12,533 nucleotides of DNA, taken from Treponema sp. UBA7590. Lineage in GTDB: Bacteria; Spirochaetota; Spirochaetia; Treponematales; Treponemataceae. Positions 6,935 through 12,533 of this stretch are shown piece after piece. The stretch's first letter is position 1. The number at the start of each line of letters is the position of its first letter. The notes under the pieces are model-generated. The model saw only the letters and a program-made list of their open reading frames with translations, searched no databases and was not told where the DNA came from. The position numbers were made by a program, and so were the translations under genes. The DNA lies in assembly GCA_002478955.1 (NCBI GenBank), contig DLKK01000046.1:24150-36682 (forward strand), written 5' to 3'.

Positions 6935-8206
6935 TCACTCCCTAAACAATTTCTTTATTAAATCAATGGAAGAACTTGTATATGGAACAGCATCAAAACG
7001 CCCCTGTAAATATCCTTTTTCCGCATCCATATTTTCACGGAAATCTTTAAAATCATAAAGCGAGTAAAAATCAGTTGATGCATCCTCCTTTTTATTTGTA
7101 AAACAAATCTGATCTCGCCTGAATTTTTTAACATTGATTAGATTTGTATTATGACTTGTAAAAAGAAGTTGAGCATTTTTTGAGGCATGAACCATATTGA
7201 CAATAAATTCCGCAAGTTCAGTATGCAAACTCTGGTCAAATTCATCTACAATAAGGCTTTTTCCATTTTTGCACACATCAAGAAGAACAAGCAGAAGTGA
7301 GAAAATCTGAATCGTTCCGTCTGATTCTTCTGAGAAAAGGTCAAAATGAATACTGTTGTTTTTTTTATGTACAGTCAAAAATCGAACTATTGTTTCATGC
7401 TGCATGGCTGGAATACTAGGTATTGCCGCCGTTCCAATCTGAAGATACGCAGGCGGAATAGGAACGTTAATTTTTTCCTGCTTTACGGAAATATCAACGA
7501 TGTCGCTGTCTGCCATCTGCAAGGCTTTTAATAAAAGCTGTTTATTTTCCTTGAATAATGAAACTGCATAACTTGTACTAATCTTTGGAACACCAATAAA
7601 TGAATTCTTCAAAAAGAAATTATAAATCACTTTTGCAAGTTCCCTATCCATTTGACTTGCCCGACTTATAAAAAGAGAATTACGACTAGTGCTATTTGCA
7701 ACATCAAACGGTTTTATAAAGTAACCTTCGCCAAAACTATAAATTTCATCTTTTCTTTTTCCAACCTGTTCATTTCTTGTGAATATCTTTGCCTTTCGCT
7801 TTCCGGGATAATAATATAAACTTTCTGAAACAATTTCTTCCCGAGTAAGAGAGAATGAATATTCATACTCAACTTCATTCTGAATAAAATTGATAGAAAA
7901 ACTGCTTGGCTTTTCATGATAACCATCAAACTTAAACGGCATAAAATTAAAAACAGAACCATTATTATTAAGGTGAGAATAAAGGATTGTTTGATAGCAA
8001 AACGCCAGAGCTTTTATTATGCTGGATTTTCCAGAGGCGTTTGGTCCGAAGACCCCAATAGTTTTTAAATATTTTTTTCCATTACAAATAAATATATTAT
8101 CTGAAAGTTCCTTTGCATTCTTAGTTGAAATATTTTCAGCTCTAAAATCGACAGTAATTTCATCTTTTATCGAGAAAAAGTTACTTAAACTGAATTTTAA
8201 CAGCAT
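6935..8206 (-). CDS. AAA/ABC-like ATPase (RloA/AbiLi type)
   Basis: A 423-residue ATPase of the AAA_15/AAA_21 group, related to OLD and ABC ATPases. It begins with the typical MLLKFSLSNFFSIKDEITVDF. Walker A is GPNASGKS (54-61), an ABC-type signature SEESDGT lies near 292-298, Walker B is SLIVDEFDQSLH with D321-E322, and the H-loop is FTSHNTNL with H352. Dimerisation on ATP is expected from the split signature/Walker arrangement, and in two-gene systems of this kind the ATPase probably senses infection and releases or activates its nuclease partner (here RloB). It has no fused TOPRIM domain, consistent with the activity sitting in the next gene. AAAGGTG lies shortly before ATG 8206. It is the first gene of a two-gene operon with a palindrome upstream. 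Confidence 0.9.
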   Translation of the reverse strand: MLLKFSLSNFFSIKDEITVDFRAENISTKNAKELSDNIFICNGKKYLKTIGVFGPNASGKSSIIKALAFCYQTILYSHLNNNGSVFNFMPFKFDGYHEKPSSFSINFIQNEVEYEYSFSLTREEIVSESLYYYPGKRKAKIFTRNEQVGKRKDEIYSFGEGYFIKPFDVANSTSRNSLFISRASQMDRELAKVIYNFFLKNSFIGVPKISTSYAVSLFKENKQLLLKALQMADSDIVDISVKQEKINVPIPPAYLQIGTAAIPSIPAMQHETIVRFLTVHKKNNSIHFDLFSEESDGTIQIFSLLLVLLDVCKNGKSLIVDEFDQSLHTELAEFIVNMVHASKNAQLLFTSHNTNLINVKKFRRDQICFTNKKEDASTDFYSLYDFKDFRENMDAEKGYLQGRFDAVPYTSSSIDLIKKLFRE

Positions 8207-8219
8207 AAAACACCTTTTT

Positions 8220-8241
8220 TTGTAGAATTACTACAAATATA
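8220..8241 (-). promoter_or_regulatory. Candidate operator and -10 of the ATPase-RloB operon
   Basis: A perfect palindrome, TTGTAG-AATTA-CTACAA (8220-8236), abuts TATATT (minus strand, 8236-8241), a plausible -10. A repressor bound there would cover the start of transcription. A partial second copy, ACAGATTTCTACA, lies at about 8272-8285. The -35 is poor. The regulator is unknown. Confidence 0.5.
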
Positions 8242-8293
8242 GCACATTTATCAAAAAAAAGATAGAGTTTTTACAGATTTCTACACTGAACAT

Positions 8294-8324
8294 TCTTCTG
8301 AAAAATTGATTTTTTTTCAGAAGA
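8294..8324. other. AT-rich hairpin between membrane-protein gene and ATPase operon
   Basis: TCTTCTGAAAAA (8294-8305) pairs perfectly with TTTTTCAGAAGA (8313-8324) across a 7-base loop, giving a 12-bp stem. It lies downstream of the 8375-8932 gene, where a terminator would be expected, but no T-run follows the stem on either strand, so it is not a canonical one. Confidence 0.5.
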
Positions 8325-8374
8325 GCTGCTTATTCTGGCAATGACTAGGTAAAAATGCTTATGCAAATTAAGGT

Positions 8375-8932
8375 TTACTTTTTTCGTTGCTTTTGTTTTA
8401 TTTTTTTTGAAGTTATTTTCTCCAAATAAAGTGCTGACCCTATTTCTTGCAAGTTTATAACGCTCGAAAAAAGAATTGGTCCTAATACAGATATAATAAT
8501 TATAAGTATCAAAAAATATAAAGCTCCATCAAACCAGAAATTCAATATTTCTCTATAAAAAGTTATATAAAACATAATTCCCAATGCGGAAACAAAATAT
8601 CCGATTACTGGCATTATATATGCTTTTCCATTGATTTTACCTTTAAACTTTTTACCATCAAATATATAATTTCCATAAGCATCTTTTATTTTTTTCATAA
8701 TCGAATATGCATCAGAAGAATTTAATATAAAATCCATTTCTTTTTTAGAGAGTCTTATTTTTAAATAAGACTGTAGATAGAAATAGCCCATTGTTTTATC
8801 TTTCTGATACTCTGTTCTTATCGCTTTAAATTTCATTGCTTCTCTATTAAAAACTTTGAAATATTTCTTAAAAAGAAATCCCATAATAGCAAGAATTATT
8901 GGCAATATAAATTTTGTTGCAATTTCAATCAT
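8375..8932 (-). CDS. Small membrane protein of unknown function (three predicted TM helices)
   Basis: No family was recognised for this 185-residue protein. Hydrophobic segments lie at about residues 5-22 (FILPIILAIMGFLF), 106-127 (YIMPVIGYFVSALGIMFYI) and 136-160 (ALYFLILIIIISVLGPILF). Between the first and second is a charged, lysine-rich 80-residue domain (KAIRTEYQKDKTMGYFYLQ to the FDGKKFKGKINGK loop), probably cytoplasmic. The C-terminus is strongly basic (KKIKQKQRKK). AGGAGA five to six bases before ATG 8932 is a strong ribosome binding site. It follows the cI-like repressor by 61 bases on the same strand and could be controlled by it. In a defence island a small membrane protein could be a membrane-disrupting effector or an immunity protein, but nothing in the sequence decides this. 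Confidence 0.72.
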   Translation of the reverse strand: MIEIATKFILPIILAIMGFLFKKYFKVFNREAMKFKAIRTEYQKDKTMGYFYLQSYLKIRLSKKEMDFILNSSDAYSIMKKIKDAYGNYIFDGKKFKGKINGKAYIMPVIGYFVSALGIMFYITFYREILNFWFDGALYFLILIIIISVLGPILFSSVINLQEIGSALYLEKITSKKIKQKQRKK

Positions 8933-8993
8933 AAAAATCTCCTATAATGCTGTCATTTACAATCCGTTTAAAATCCTAAACAGTTAATATTCT

Positions 8994-9626
8994 TTATTGA
9001 AATTTATCTTTTCTATATTGTTCTGCTAAAAACAAAGAATCAATGGTTTTCATCGCCACATTCTTATCTTCAGCATTTAGACAAGTAAAACTTCTTAGCA
9101 TATACGGATAATCCTGTACTATTCTTACAAGCCATGAATCAGTATATTTTGCATCTGGTTCATTTCCTGTAAGAATCCATTCATAATGAACTTTTAACTT
9201 ATCAGCTATTTTTAATAACTTAACAAACGATGGATTGAGACGTCTATTTTTCCAATTATACAATTCTCGAACGCTTACAATATCAATTATAAGTTCATAA
9301 AATTTTTCATCATATTTTTTACTAAAATTTTGAGTTAATGATTCAATCTGATTCTCAATCCTATATACTATACATTCTGGACTTAATCCCAATCTATCTT
9401 GATAAGTAGATTCTGTCCAACAATCATCCAGTTCACCAAACAAAAGCCAATGTGTTGAGACAGTCAAATATTTTGCAATTGCATACAACATTGCAGGTTC
9501 AGGAACAGTTCCTCTTTTTTTCCATTGAGCAAATGCAGATGTGCTAACTCCTATCGCATTTGCTAAATCTTTTGCCTTTAAATCATAATCTACAAGACAG
9601 TCTTCTATTCTATCAAAAATTGACAT
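8994..9626 (-). CDS. cI-like repressor with two tandem HTH domains
   Basis: A DNA-binding protein of 210 residues from ATG 9626. The first helix-turn-helix (about residues 4-66) reads LKAKDLANAIGVSTSAFAQWKKRGTVPEP then LYAIAKYLTVSTHWLLFGE, the phage CI-repressor/XRE pattern. A second, diverged copy (about 103-160) reads VSVRELYNWKNRRLNPSFVKLLKIADKLKVHYEWILTGNEP; the two align through the W-K recognition helix and the WLLFG/WILTG ending, an internal duplication. There is no C-terminal peptidase domain, so it is not a LexA-type self-cleaving repressor. An in-frame ATG at 9653 would add nine residues, but it lies between a TTGACA and a TATATT promoter box and has no Shine-Dalgarno, so 9626 is preferred. 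The next gene on the strand is the membrane protein. Confidence 0.82.
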   Translation of the reverse strand: MSIFDRIEDCLVDYDLKAKDLANAIGVSTSAFAQWKKRGTVPEPAMLYAIAKYLTVSTHWLLFGELDDCWTESTYQDRLGLSPECIVYRIENQIESLTQNFSKKYDEKFYELIIDIVSVRELYNWKNRRLNPSFVKLLKIADKLKVHYEWILTGNEPDAKYTDSWLVRIVQDYPYMLRSFTCLNAEDKNVAMKTIDSLFLAEQYRKDKFQ

Positions 9627-9632
9627 ATTTAT

Positions 9633-9661
9633 AATATATAGCAGAGTATTCATTTTGTCAA
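9633..9661 (-). promoter_or_regulatory. Sigma-70-type promoter of the repressor gene, probably giving a leaderless mRNA
   Basis: TTGACA (9661-9656) and TATATT (9638-9633) on the minus strand are separated by 17 bases. Transcription would start about 9627-9625, at or on the ATG of the repressor (9626), leaving no room for a Shine-Dalgarno sequence; none is present. Confidence 0.62.
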
Positions 9662-9668
9662 CATTTTT

Positions 9669-9683
9669 TATTCATATTGAATA
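9669..9683. promoter_or_regulatory. Candidate operator upstream of the repressor gene
   Basis: TATTC-ATATT-GAATA is a perfect 5-bp inverted repeat just upstream of the -35 box. TATTCAT recurs at 9647-9653 within the promoter spacer. These are plausible binding sites for the two-HTH protein. Chance is a concern in such AT-rich DNA. Confidence 0.4.
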
Positions 9684-9741
9684 TAAATATCACAATACTA
9701 TATCAAACCGTTATTACTAATATATTATTTATCAAACAAGA

Positions 9742-9764
9742 CTAAAAACACTTTCACATAAAGT
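9742..9764 (-). terminator. Possible terminator of the PIN-nuclease operon
   Basis: On the minus strand, just past the stop at 9770, ACTTT-ATGTG-AAAGT (9764-9750) is followed by GTTTTTAG. The 5-bp AT-rich stem is weak, but the T-run and the position fit. Confidence 0.4.
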
Positions 9765-9769
9765 ATCTA

Positions 9770-10450
9770 CTATTTCCACTCTAATCTTTGATTTTTCACA
9801 GAAAGTTTCTTTTCTTTTTCCAATTCTTTTATAATTTGACTTGTAACATTGGTTATATTCTTATCTGTCACACTTTTTCTGTCGAGATTTTTCAGAACAT
9901 TTTTTAACGTAGCAATTTTTTTAGGTCGCTTCTTATTATCTATCTGTAAAATCTTTTTTGACAATTCTTTTATCAACTCTAAATTTTCATTTGCGCTTTT
10001 AATTTTAGAGGATTTTTCTTTTTCATTTTCCGTTGCATGACAAATCGCCTTTCTTTCTATCTGAACTCCCAGACTGCGAAAGTGTTCAACAACAGAATCA
10101 TAACCTTTATCGTTGGAAACAATAACAAATTCGGCTCTGGAATTTTGCCCCATTGCCAAGCCCACATAAGACGATAAAACCATATCTAACGCATTATTTC
10201 CTTCAGTTAAAATTCGTATTGGCGTCAGATTGAAAGACGTTTTTTTATCAATGGATTGAATATACTTTACACAATTGTTGTACCAGTTATTCTGGTTTGT
10301 ATTTGCACCGATGAAACATATTATCTGCGAATTCAGTTCAAGATATTTCTGTTCATTCAAAAAATCTATAAACATTTTTGGATTATTTACGTTATCGCCA
10401 TCTGCAAAAATAAAACGCTTAACATTTATTGTCTGAAAAAAATCTATCAT
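9770..10450 (-). CDS. PIN/NYN-type nuclease with C-terminal helical domain
   Basis: A 226-residue protein from ATG 10450. RFIFADGDNVNNPKMF (12-27) carries D17 and D19-N20, NNALDMVLSSYVGLAMGQ carries D89, and FVIVSNDKGYDSVVEHFRSLGV carries D114 and D118. This acidic set and the VSNDKGYD block are typical of the NYN/PIN nuclease fold, which cuts RNA with bound Mg2+ or Mn2+. The last 50 residues (KKRPKKIATLKNVLKNL..., then IIKELEKEKKLSVKNQRLEWK) look like a small winged-helix- or LOTUS-like module that could bind RNA. A GTG seven codons upstream keeps the frame open, but GGAG five bases before ATG 10450 marks that as the start. It lies 17 bases after the stop of the 125-residue gene, so the two form one operon. 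No phage or toxin partner was recognised. Confidence 0.83.
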   Translation of the reverse strand: MIDFFQTINVKRFIFADGDNVNNPKMFIDFLNEQKYLELNSQIICFIGANTNQNNWYNNCVKYIQSIDKKTSFNLTPIRILTEGNNALDMVLSSYVGLAMGQNSRAEFVIVSNDKGYDSVVEHFRSLGVQIERKAICHATENEKEKSSKIKSANENLELIKELSKKILQIDNKKRPKKIATLKNVLKNLDRKSVTDKNITNVTSQIIKELEKEKKLSVKNQRLEWK

Positions 10451-10467
10451 ACTATCTCCATTCAATA

Positions 10468-10845
10468 TCACTCGAATTCATCAACATATCCCTGATCCAT
10501 ATCCCAATCAAAAGGAGCTCTGCCATTGTAGTCATCATCAAATTCATTCTTAGCTTGTCTGACCAATAATTCCGCAAGTTCCAAACGTTCCGCTGAAACA
10601 TGAATCAGTTCGTCCCATTTTTTGAAACCGGCTATCTTAGCAATAAGATGTTGCGCGCATGAAAGCTTTATGTCATGCTCATCCTTATCACTGAATCCAT
10701 AGCATAGAAACAAATCTTTCATGTCATAAAATTTTGGGGAATAATTGTAAGAAATAGAACCGTTACTTTCTACAGTTTTTGTTTGAGTTTTCCAGTCTTT
10801 TAATAGATTTTTGGCTTCTCTCTTGAAGAACTCAAGATTTGACAT
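10468..10845 (-). CDS. Small helical protein of unknown function, first gene of the PIN-nuclease operon
   Basis: An acidic protein of 125 residues. The start MSNLEFFKREAKNLLKDWKTQT is a charged helix. The centre, DIKLSCAQHLIAKIAGFKKWDELIHVSAERLELAELL (about residues 58-95), follows the S-x-AQ-x-x-lA-x-x-x-Gf-x-xW-x-eL pattern seen in small helical modules of several hypothetical proteins, including the extension of the glyoxalase-superfamily group. The last 25 residues are rich in Asp and Glu (EFDDDYNGRAPFDWDMDQGYVDEFE). AAGGAG eight bases before ATG 10845 is a strong ribosome binding site. Its stop lies 17 bases before the nuclease ATG. A short acidic protein encoded just ahead of a nuclease could be its inhibitor, but this is inferred from layout; an adaptor role is equally possible. 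Confidence 0.75.
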   Translation of the reverse strand: MSNLEFFKREAKNLLKDWKTQTKTVESNGSISYNYSPKFYDMKDLFLCYGFSDKDEHDIKLSCAQHLIAKIAGFKKWDELIHVSAERLELAELLVRQAKNEFDDDYNGRAPFDWDMDQGYVDEFE

Positions 10846-10871
10846 AATGTTACTCCTTGAGCATACTTTTT

Positions 10872-10877
10872 ATTGTA
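10872..10877 (-). promoter_or_regulatory. Candidate -10 box of the PIN-nuclease operon
   Basis: TACAAT on the minus strand, 27 bases upstream of ATG 10845, would leave a leader of about 20 bases containing the Shine-Dalgarno. The best -35 is TTAAGG at an 18-base spacing, a poor match. Confidence 0.4.
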
Positions 10878-10955
10878 TCTGCTTATTTGCTAGTACCTTA
10901 AGCAACAATAAACCTGATGCACATAGGTAATCATTATATTTTGACATGGTATGAT

Positions 10956-11017
10956 AAAAATCTTCGCACTAGCCGCAAGTTCTACCACGGAATTTTTTTT
11001 AATATACGAAGATTTTT
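10956..11017. repeat. Long-range hairpin with 11-bp perfect stem
   Basis: AAAAATCTTCG (10956-10966) and CGAAGATTTTT (11007-11017) are perfect inverted copies around 40 bases. Outside them ATGAT and ATTAT extend the pairing with one indel and one mismatch. Inside, CCG (10973-10975) and CGG (10988-10990) could close a smaller GC-richer loop. On the minus strand the second arm ends in GATTTTTATC, so it may terminate the upstream large gene (11183-12533). A small structured RNA or the remnant of a mobile-element end is also possible. Confidence 0.6.
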
Positions 11018-11182
11018 TATTATGGTCAAGGGGATTTTATAAAGGTTTGTCTCATTTTCATTCAGAAAGATATAAATTCCATTTCTTTTATCTGCCATTG
11101 AGAATATCTTTATAACAAGAGCAGTTTTTAAAATTTATAAACTAAGAAATAGACTAAAATTCGCTTTAGCTATCGTTAAGTT

Positions 11183-12533
11183 TTACTTTCTTATAAACCA
11201 AAAGAATACCCTTTTAGCCAACACCAAAATGATTTGCCAAATAGCATATTCATCAAAACTTTTTTCTTTTTCTTGTATAATCACCTGCGTCTTTGGTTCA
11301 TTTTTTAATCTTGAAATTTCATTCTTTAATTCTTCTATTTCTTTGCTTGTATCTTTTACTTGCTGTAATAGTTCAAAATTTTCCTCAGCATCTATTGTTG
11401 AAATTTTATCTAAAGCTATTAAAAAATCATCTTCTGTCGGTTCTCGCTCTGTAGGTAAATTATCTTTCAATAAAAGATAAACAGATCTCCAGTTTTCTGG
11501 AGGAATATTTTTTTGACTATATTTTTCACTTAGCGTTTCAAAAAATCTATTTATATGCTGGTTCTTAAAAAAATCTATAGAATCAGATACTGACATCCAC
11601 GTATTCATCAAAAAATCTGATGAAATACACTTATCCGATTCTATCCAAAAAATCAGGTTTATTTTATAAAGCGTAAGCAGATTTATATAATCACTTTCAT
11701 AAGTTCTTTTCATATATGAAGCAAACCATTTTGTAAGAACAGAATCACTTGTTGCAATTAATTTCTTAACACTGTAAATATTGCTTATCTTTTTTAATTC
11801 TCCAGTTGAAAAAATAAGTTTTATATCATGTTCGGCAGACTCATGAGTAGTCTGAAATCCTTTAAAATTTTTTAAATTAGATACTAAATCCAAAAATTTA
11901 TCACTGTTTGGCAATGTAAGCTTAGAATTAATAGTGACATAAATTTCATATTTTCTCTTGAAAATAGATATTAAATACTCTTCTGTGTTTAGTAACAGCT
12001 GATTAAATAAAACAGGATTATTTTTCCGAAAGATAAGAATATCGGGATTTTCTTTAGAAGACAGCAAACCTCTAAATTCTCTTACAGAAAAATCATTTAT
12101 TTGTATCGAGCATCCATTTTGTTTTAATTTTTCAACAAGATATTCAACAAAGAATTGCCTTTCTTTTCCATTTATACCAAGCAAATAAACTATAAGATTT
12201 GTATCAAATACAACTGTATTTCCATTTAACCGTTTCTTACTTCTTTTTACAGAATAAAAATATGAAAACAATAGCCATGAATATATTAATTTATCTAAAT
12301 ATTTTTGTATTTCATAATCACTTTTATTCTTATATATTCCTGTTATCCATGAAATTAGGATTTTTGACAACTCAGTATCTTCTTTTACATCGACATTTGT
12401 TATTTTTGAGAAATATATTGAAATAGTATCATAAAAATCTTTATATGAAATTTTATCTACACAATTATGCTGAAGATGCAAATTAAACTGATTGTATATT
12501 TTTCTTGTTGTATCATCTAAGTTTTTCTGTTGG
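11183..12533 (-). CDS. Large PIN-like protein with coiled coil and C-terminal hydrophobic segment, 5'-partial
   Basis: The frame stays open from the TTG at 12481 to the right window edge (…LDDTTRKIYNQFN before it), so the N-terminus is missing and the TTG is not a real start. At least 449 residues are visible. TVVFDTNLIVYLLG (DTN at about 12197-12205) has the form of a PIN-domain first motif. FSVREFRGLL, THESAEHDIKLIF and LIATSDSVLTKWF follow at plausible intervals for the other acidic residues, though only the first motif is convincing. A mostly helical region leads to a coiled coil (LLQQVKDTSKEIEELKNEISRLKNE, about residues 369-393 from the TTG). A hydrophobic end, YAIWQIILVLAKRVFFWFIR, could be a membrane anchor. 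No named family was recognised. The stop is followed by the gap with the long hairpin. Confidence 0.68.
   Translation of the reverse strand, partial: QQKNLDDTTRKIYNQFNLHLQHNCVDKISYKDFYDTISIYFSKITNVDVKEDTELSKILISWITGIYKNKSDYEIQKYLDKLIYSWLLFSYFYSVKRSKKRLNGNTVVFDTNLIVYLLGINGKERQFFVEYLVEKLKQNGCSIQINDFSVREFRGLLSSKENPDILIFRKNNPVLFNQLLLNTEEYLISIFKRKYEIYVTINSKLTLPNSDKFLDLVSNLKNFKGFQTTHESAEHDIKLIFSTGELKKISNIYSVKKLIATSDSVLTKWFASYMKRTYESDYINLLTLYKINLIFWIESDKCISSDFLMNTWMSVSDSIDFFKNQHINRFFETLSEKYSQKNIPPENWRSVYLLLKDNLPTEREPTEDDFLIALDKISTIDAEENFELLQQVKDTSKEIEELKNEISRLKNEPKTQVIIQEKEKSFDEYAIWQIILVLAKRVFFWFIRK

Larger units (their letters stand above)
10846..11182. other. 337-base intergenic region
   Basis: AT-rich, without a supported open reading frame. 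Its left edge carries the candidate promoter of the PIN operon (10872-10877). The centre holds a long-range inverted repeat (10956-11017). The right part, 11030-11182, shows nothing I can name. A TTGACA at 10941 on the plus strand has no matching -10 at normal spacing. Confidence 0.5.

Noticed and set aside
6376..8206. OLD-family (Gabija GajA) nuclease split into two genes
   Set aside because: The TOPRIM protein has the SNPCIEIWFL signature of RloB, and no UvrD-like GajB gene follows.
9630..9700. CRISPR-like short repeats around the repressor promoter
   Set aside because: Only two copies of a 7-base AT-rich word; no regular spacing and no cas genes.
9849..10495. Plus-strand hydrophobic frames opposite the PIN-nuclease operon
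   Set aside because: Phe/Leu-rich shadows produced by reading Lys/Glu-rich minus-strand genes backwards; no ribosome binding sites.
10941..10969. Plus-strand promoter starting with TTGACA
   Set aside because: No -10-like hexamer at 15-19 bases and no gene downstream on that strand.

Overview
The window most resembles the chromosome of a host-associated spirochaete of the Treponema type. The basis is a set of recognisable family types rather than any marker gene: a stand-alone FliG C-terminal domain next to an FlhF-like GTPase remnant, an archaeal-type (ATPase_2/DUF234-like) AAA+ ATPase behind TTTACT/AGTAAA repeats, and WYL regulators of a type I associate with treponemes. The genus is an inference. 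No rRNA, tRNA, CRISPR array, transposase or integrase was seen.

Left part (1-6350, by eye the more GC-rich part). It opens inside a large SF2 helicase whose C-terminus is a phospholipase-D-like domain. Tail to tail with it is a short remnant carrying two C4 zinc ribbons, which looks like the amputated C-terminus of a UvrD-type helicase. Next is a complete AAA+ ATPase with a C-terminal PD-(D/E)XK-like domain (minus strand), whose repeated upstream motif runs into its Shine-Dalgarno sequence. Then come two convergent flagellar-derived pieces: a degenerate FlhF-like G domain with an apparent frameshift at its end, and a 97-residue free-standing FliG_C-like protein with its own ribosome binding site. 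A NUMOD4/HNH homing-type endonuclease follows and overlaps the start of a WYL-domain regulator.

Right part (6376-12533, clearly more AT-rich, every gene on the minus strand). This looks like an accessory or defence island. In order of increasing coordinate it holds an RloB-like TOPRIM protein and its upstream AAA ATPase partner (the AbiLii/AbiLi type of two-gene phage-defence operon); a three-helix membrane protein; a cI-like repressor with two tandem HTH domains and what looks like a leaderless promoter; a small helical protein in an operon with a PIN/NYN-type nuclease; a 337-base gap with a long-range hairpin; and a 5'-truncated large protein with a probable PIN-like domain, a coiled coil and a C-terminal hydrophobic segment.

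The best-supported functional unit is the ATPase + RloB pair. The two nuclease-like loci (9770-10845 and 11183-12533) are the best candidates for poorly described systems. The FlhF-like/FliG_C-like pair is the oddest feature of the left half.
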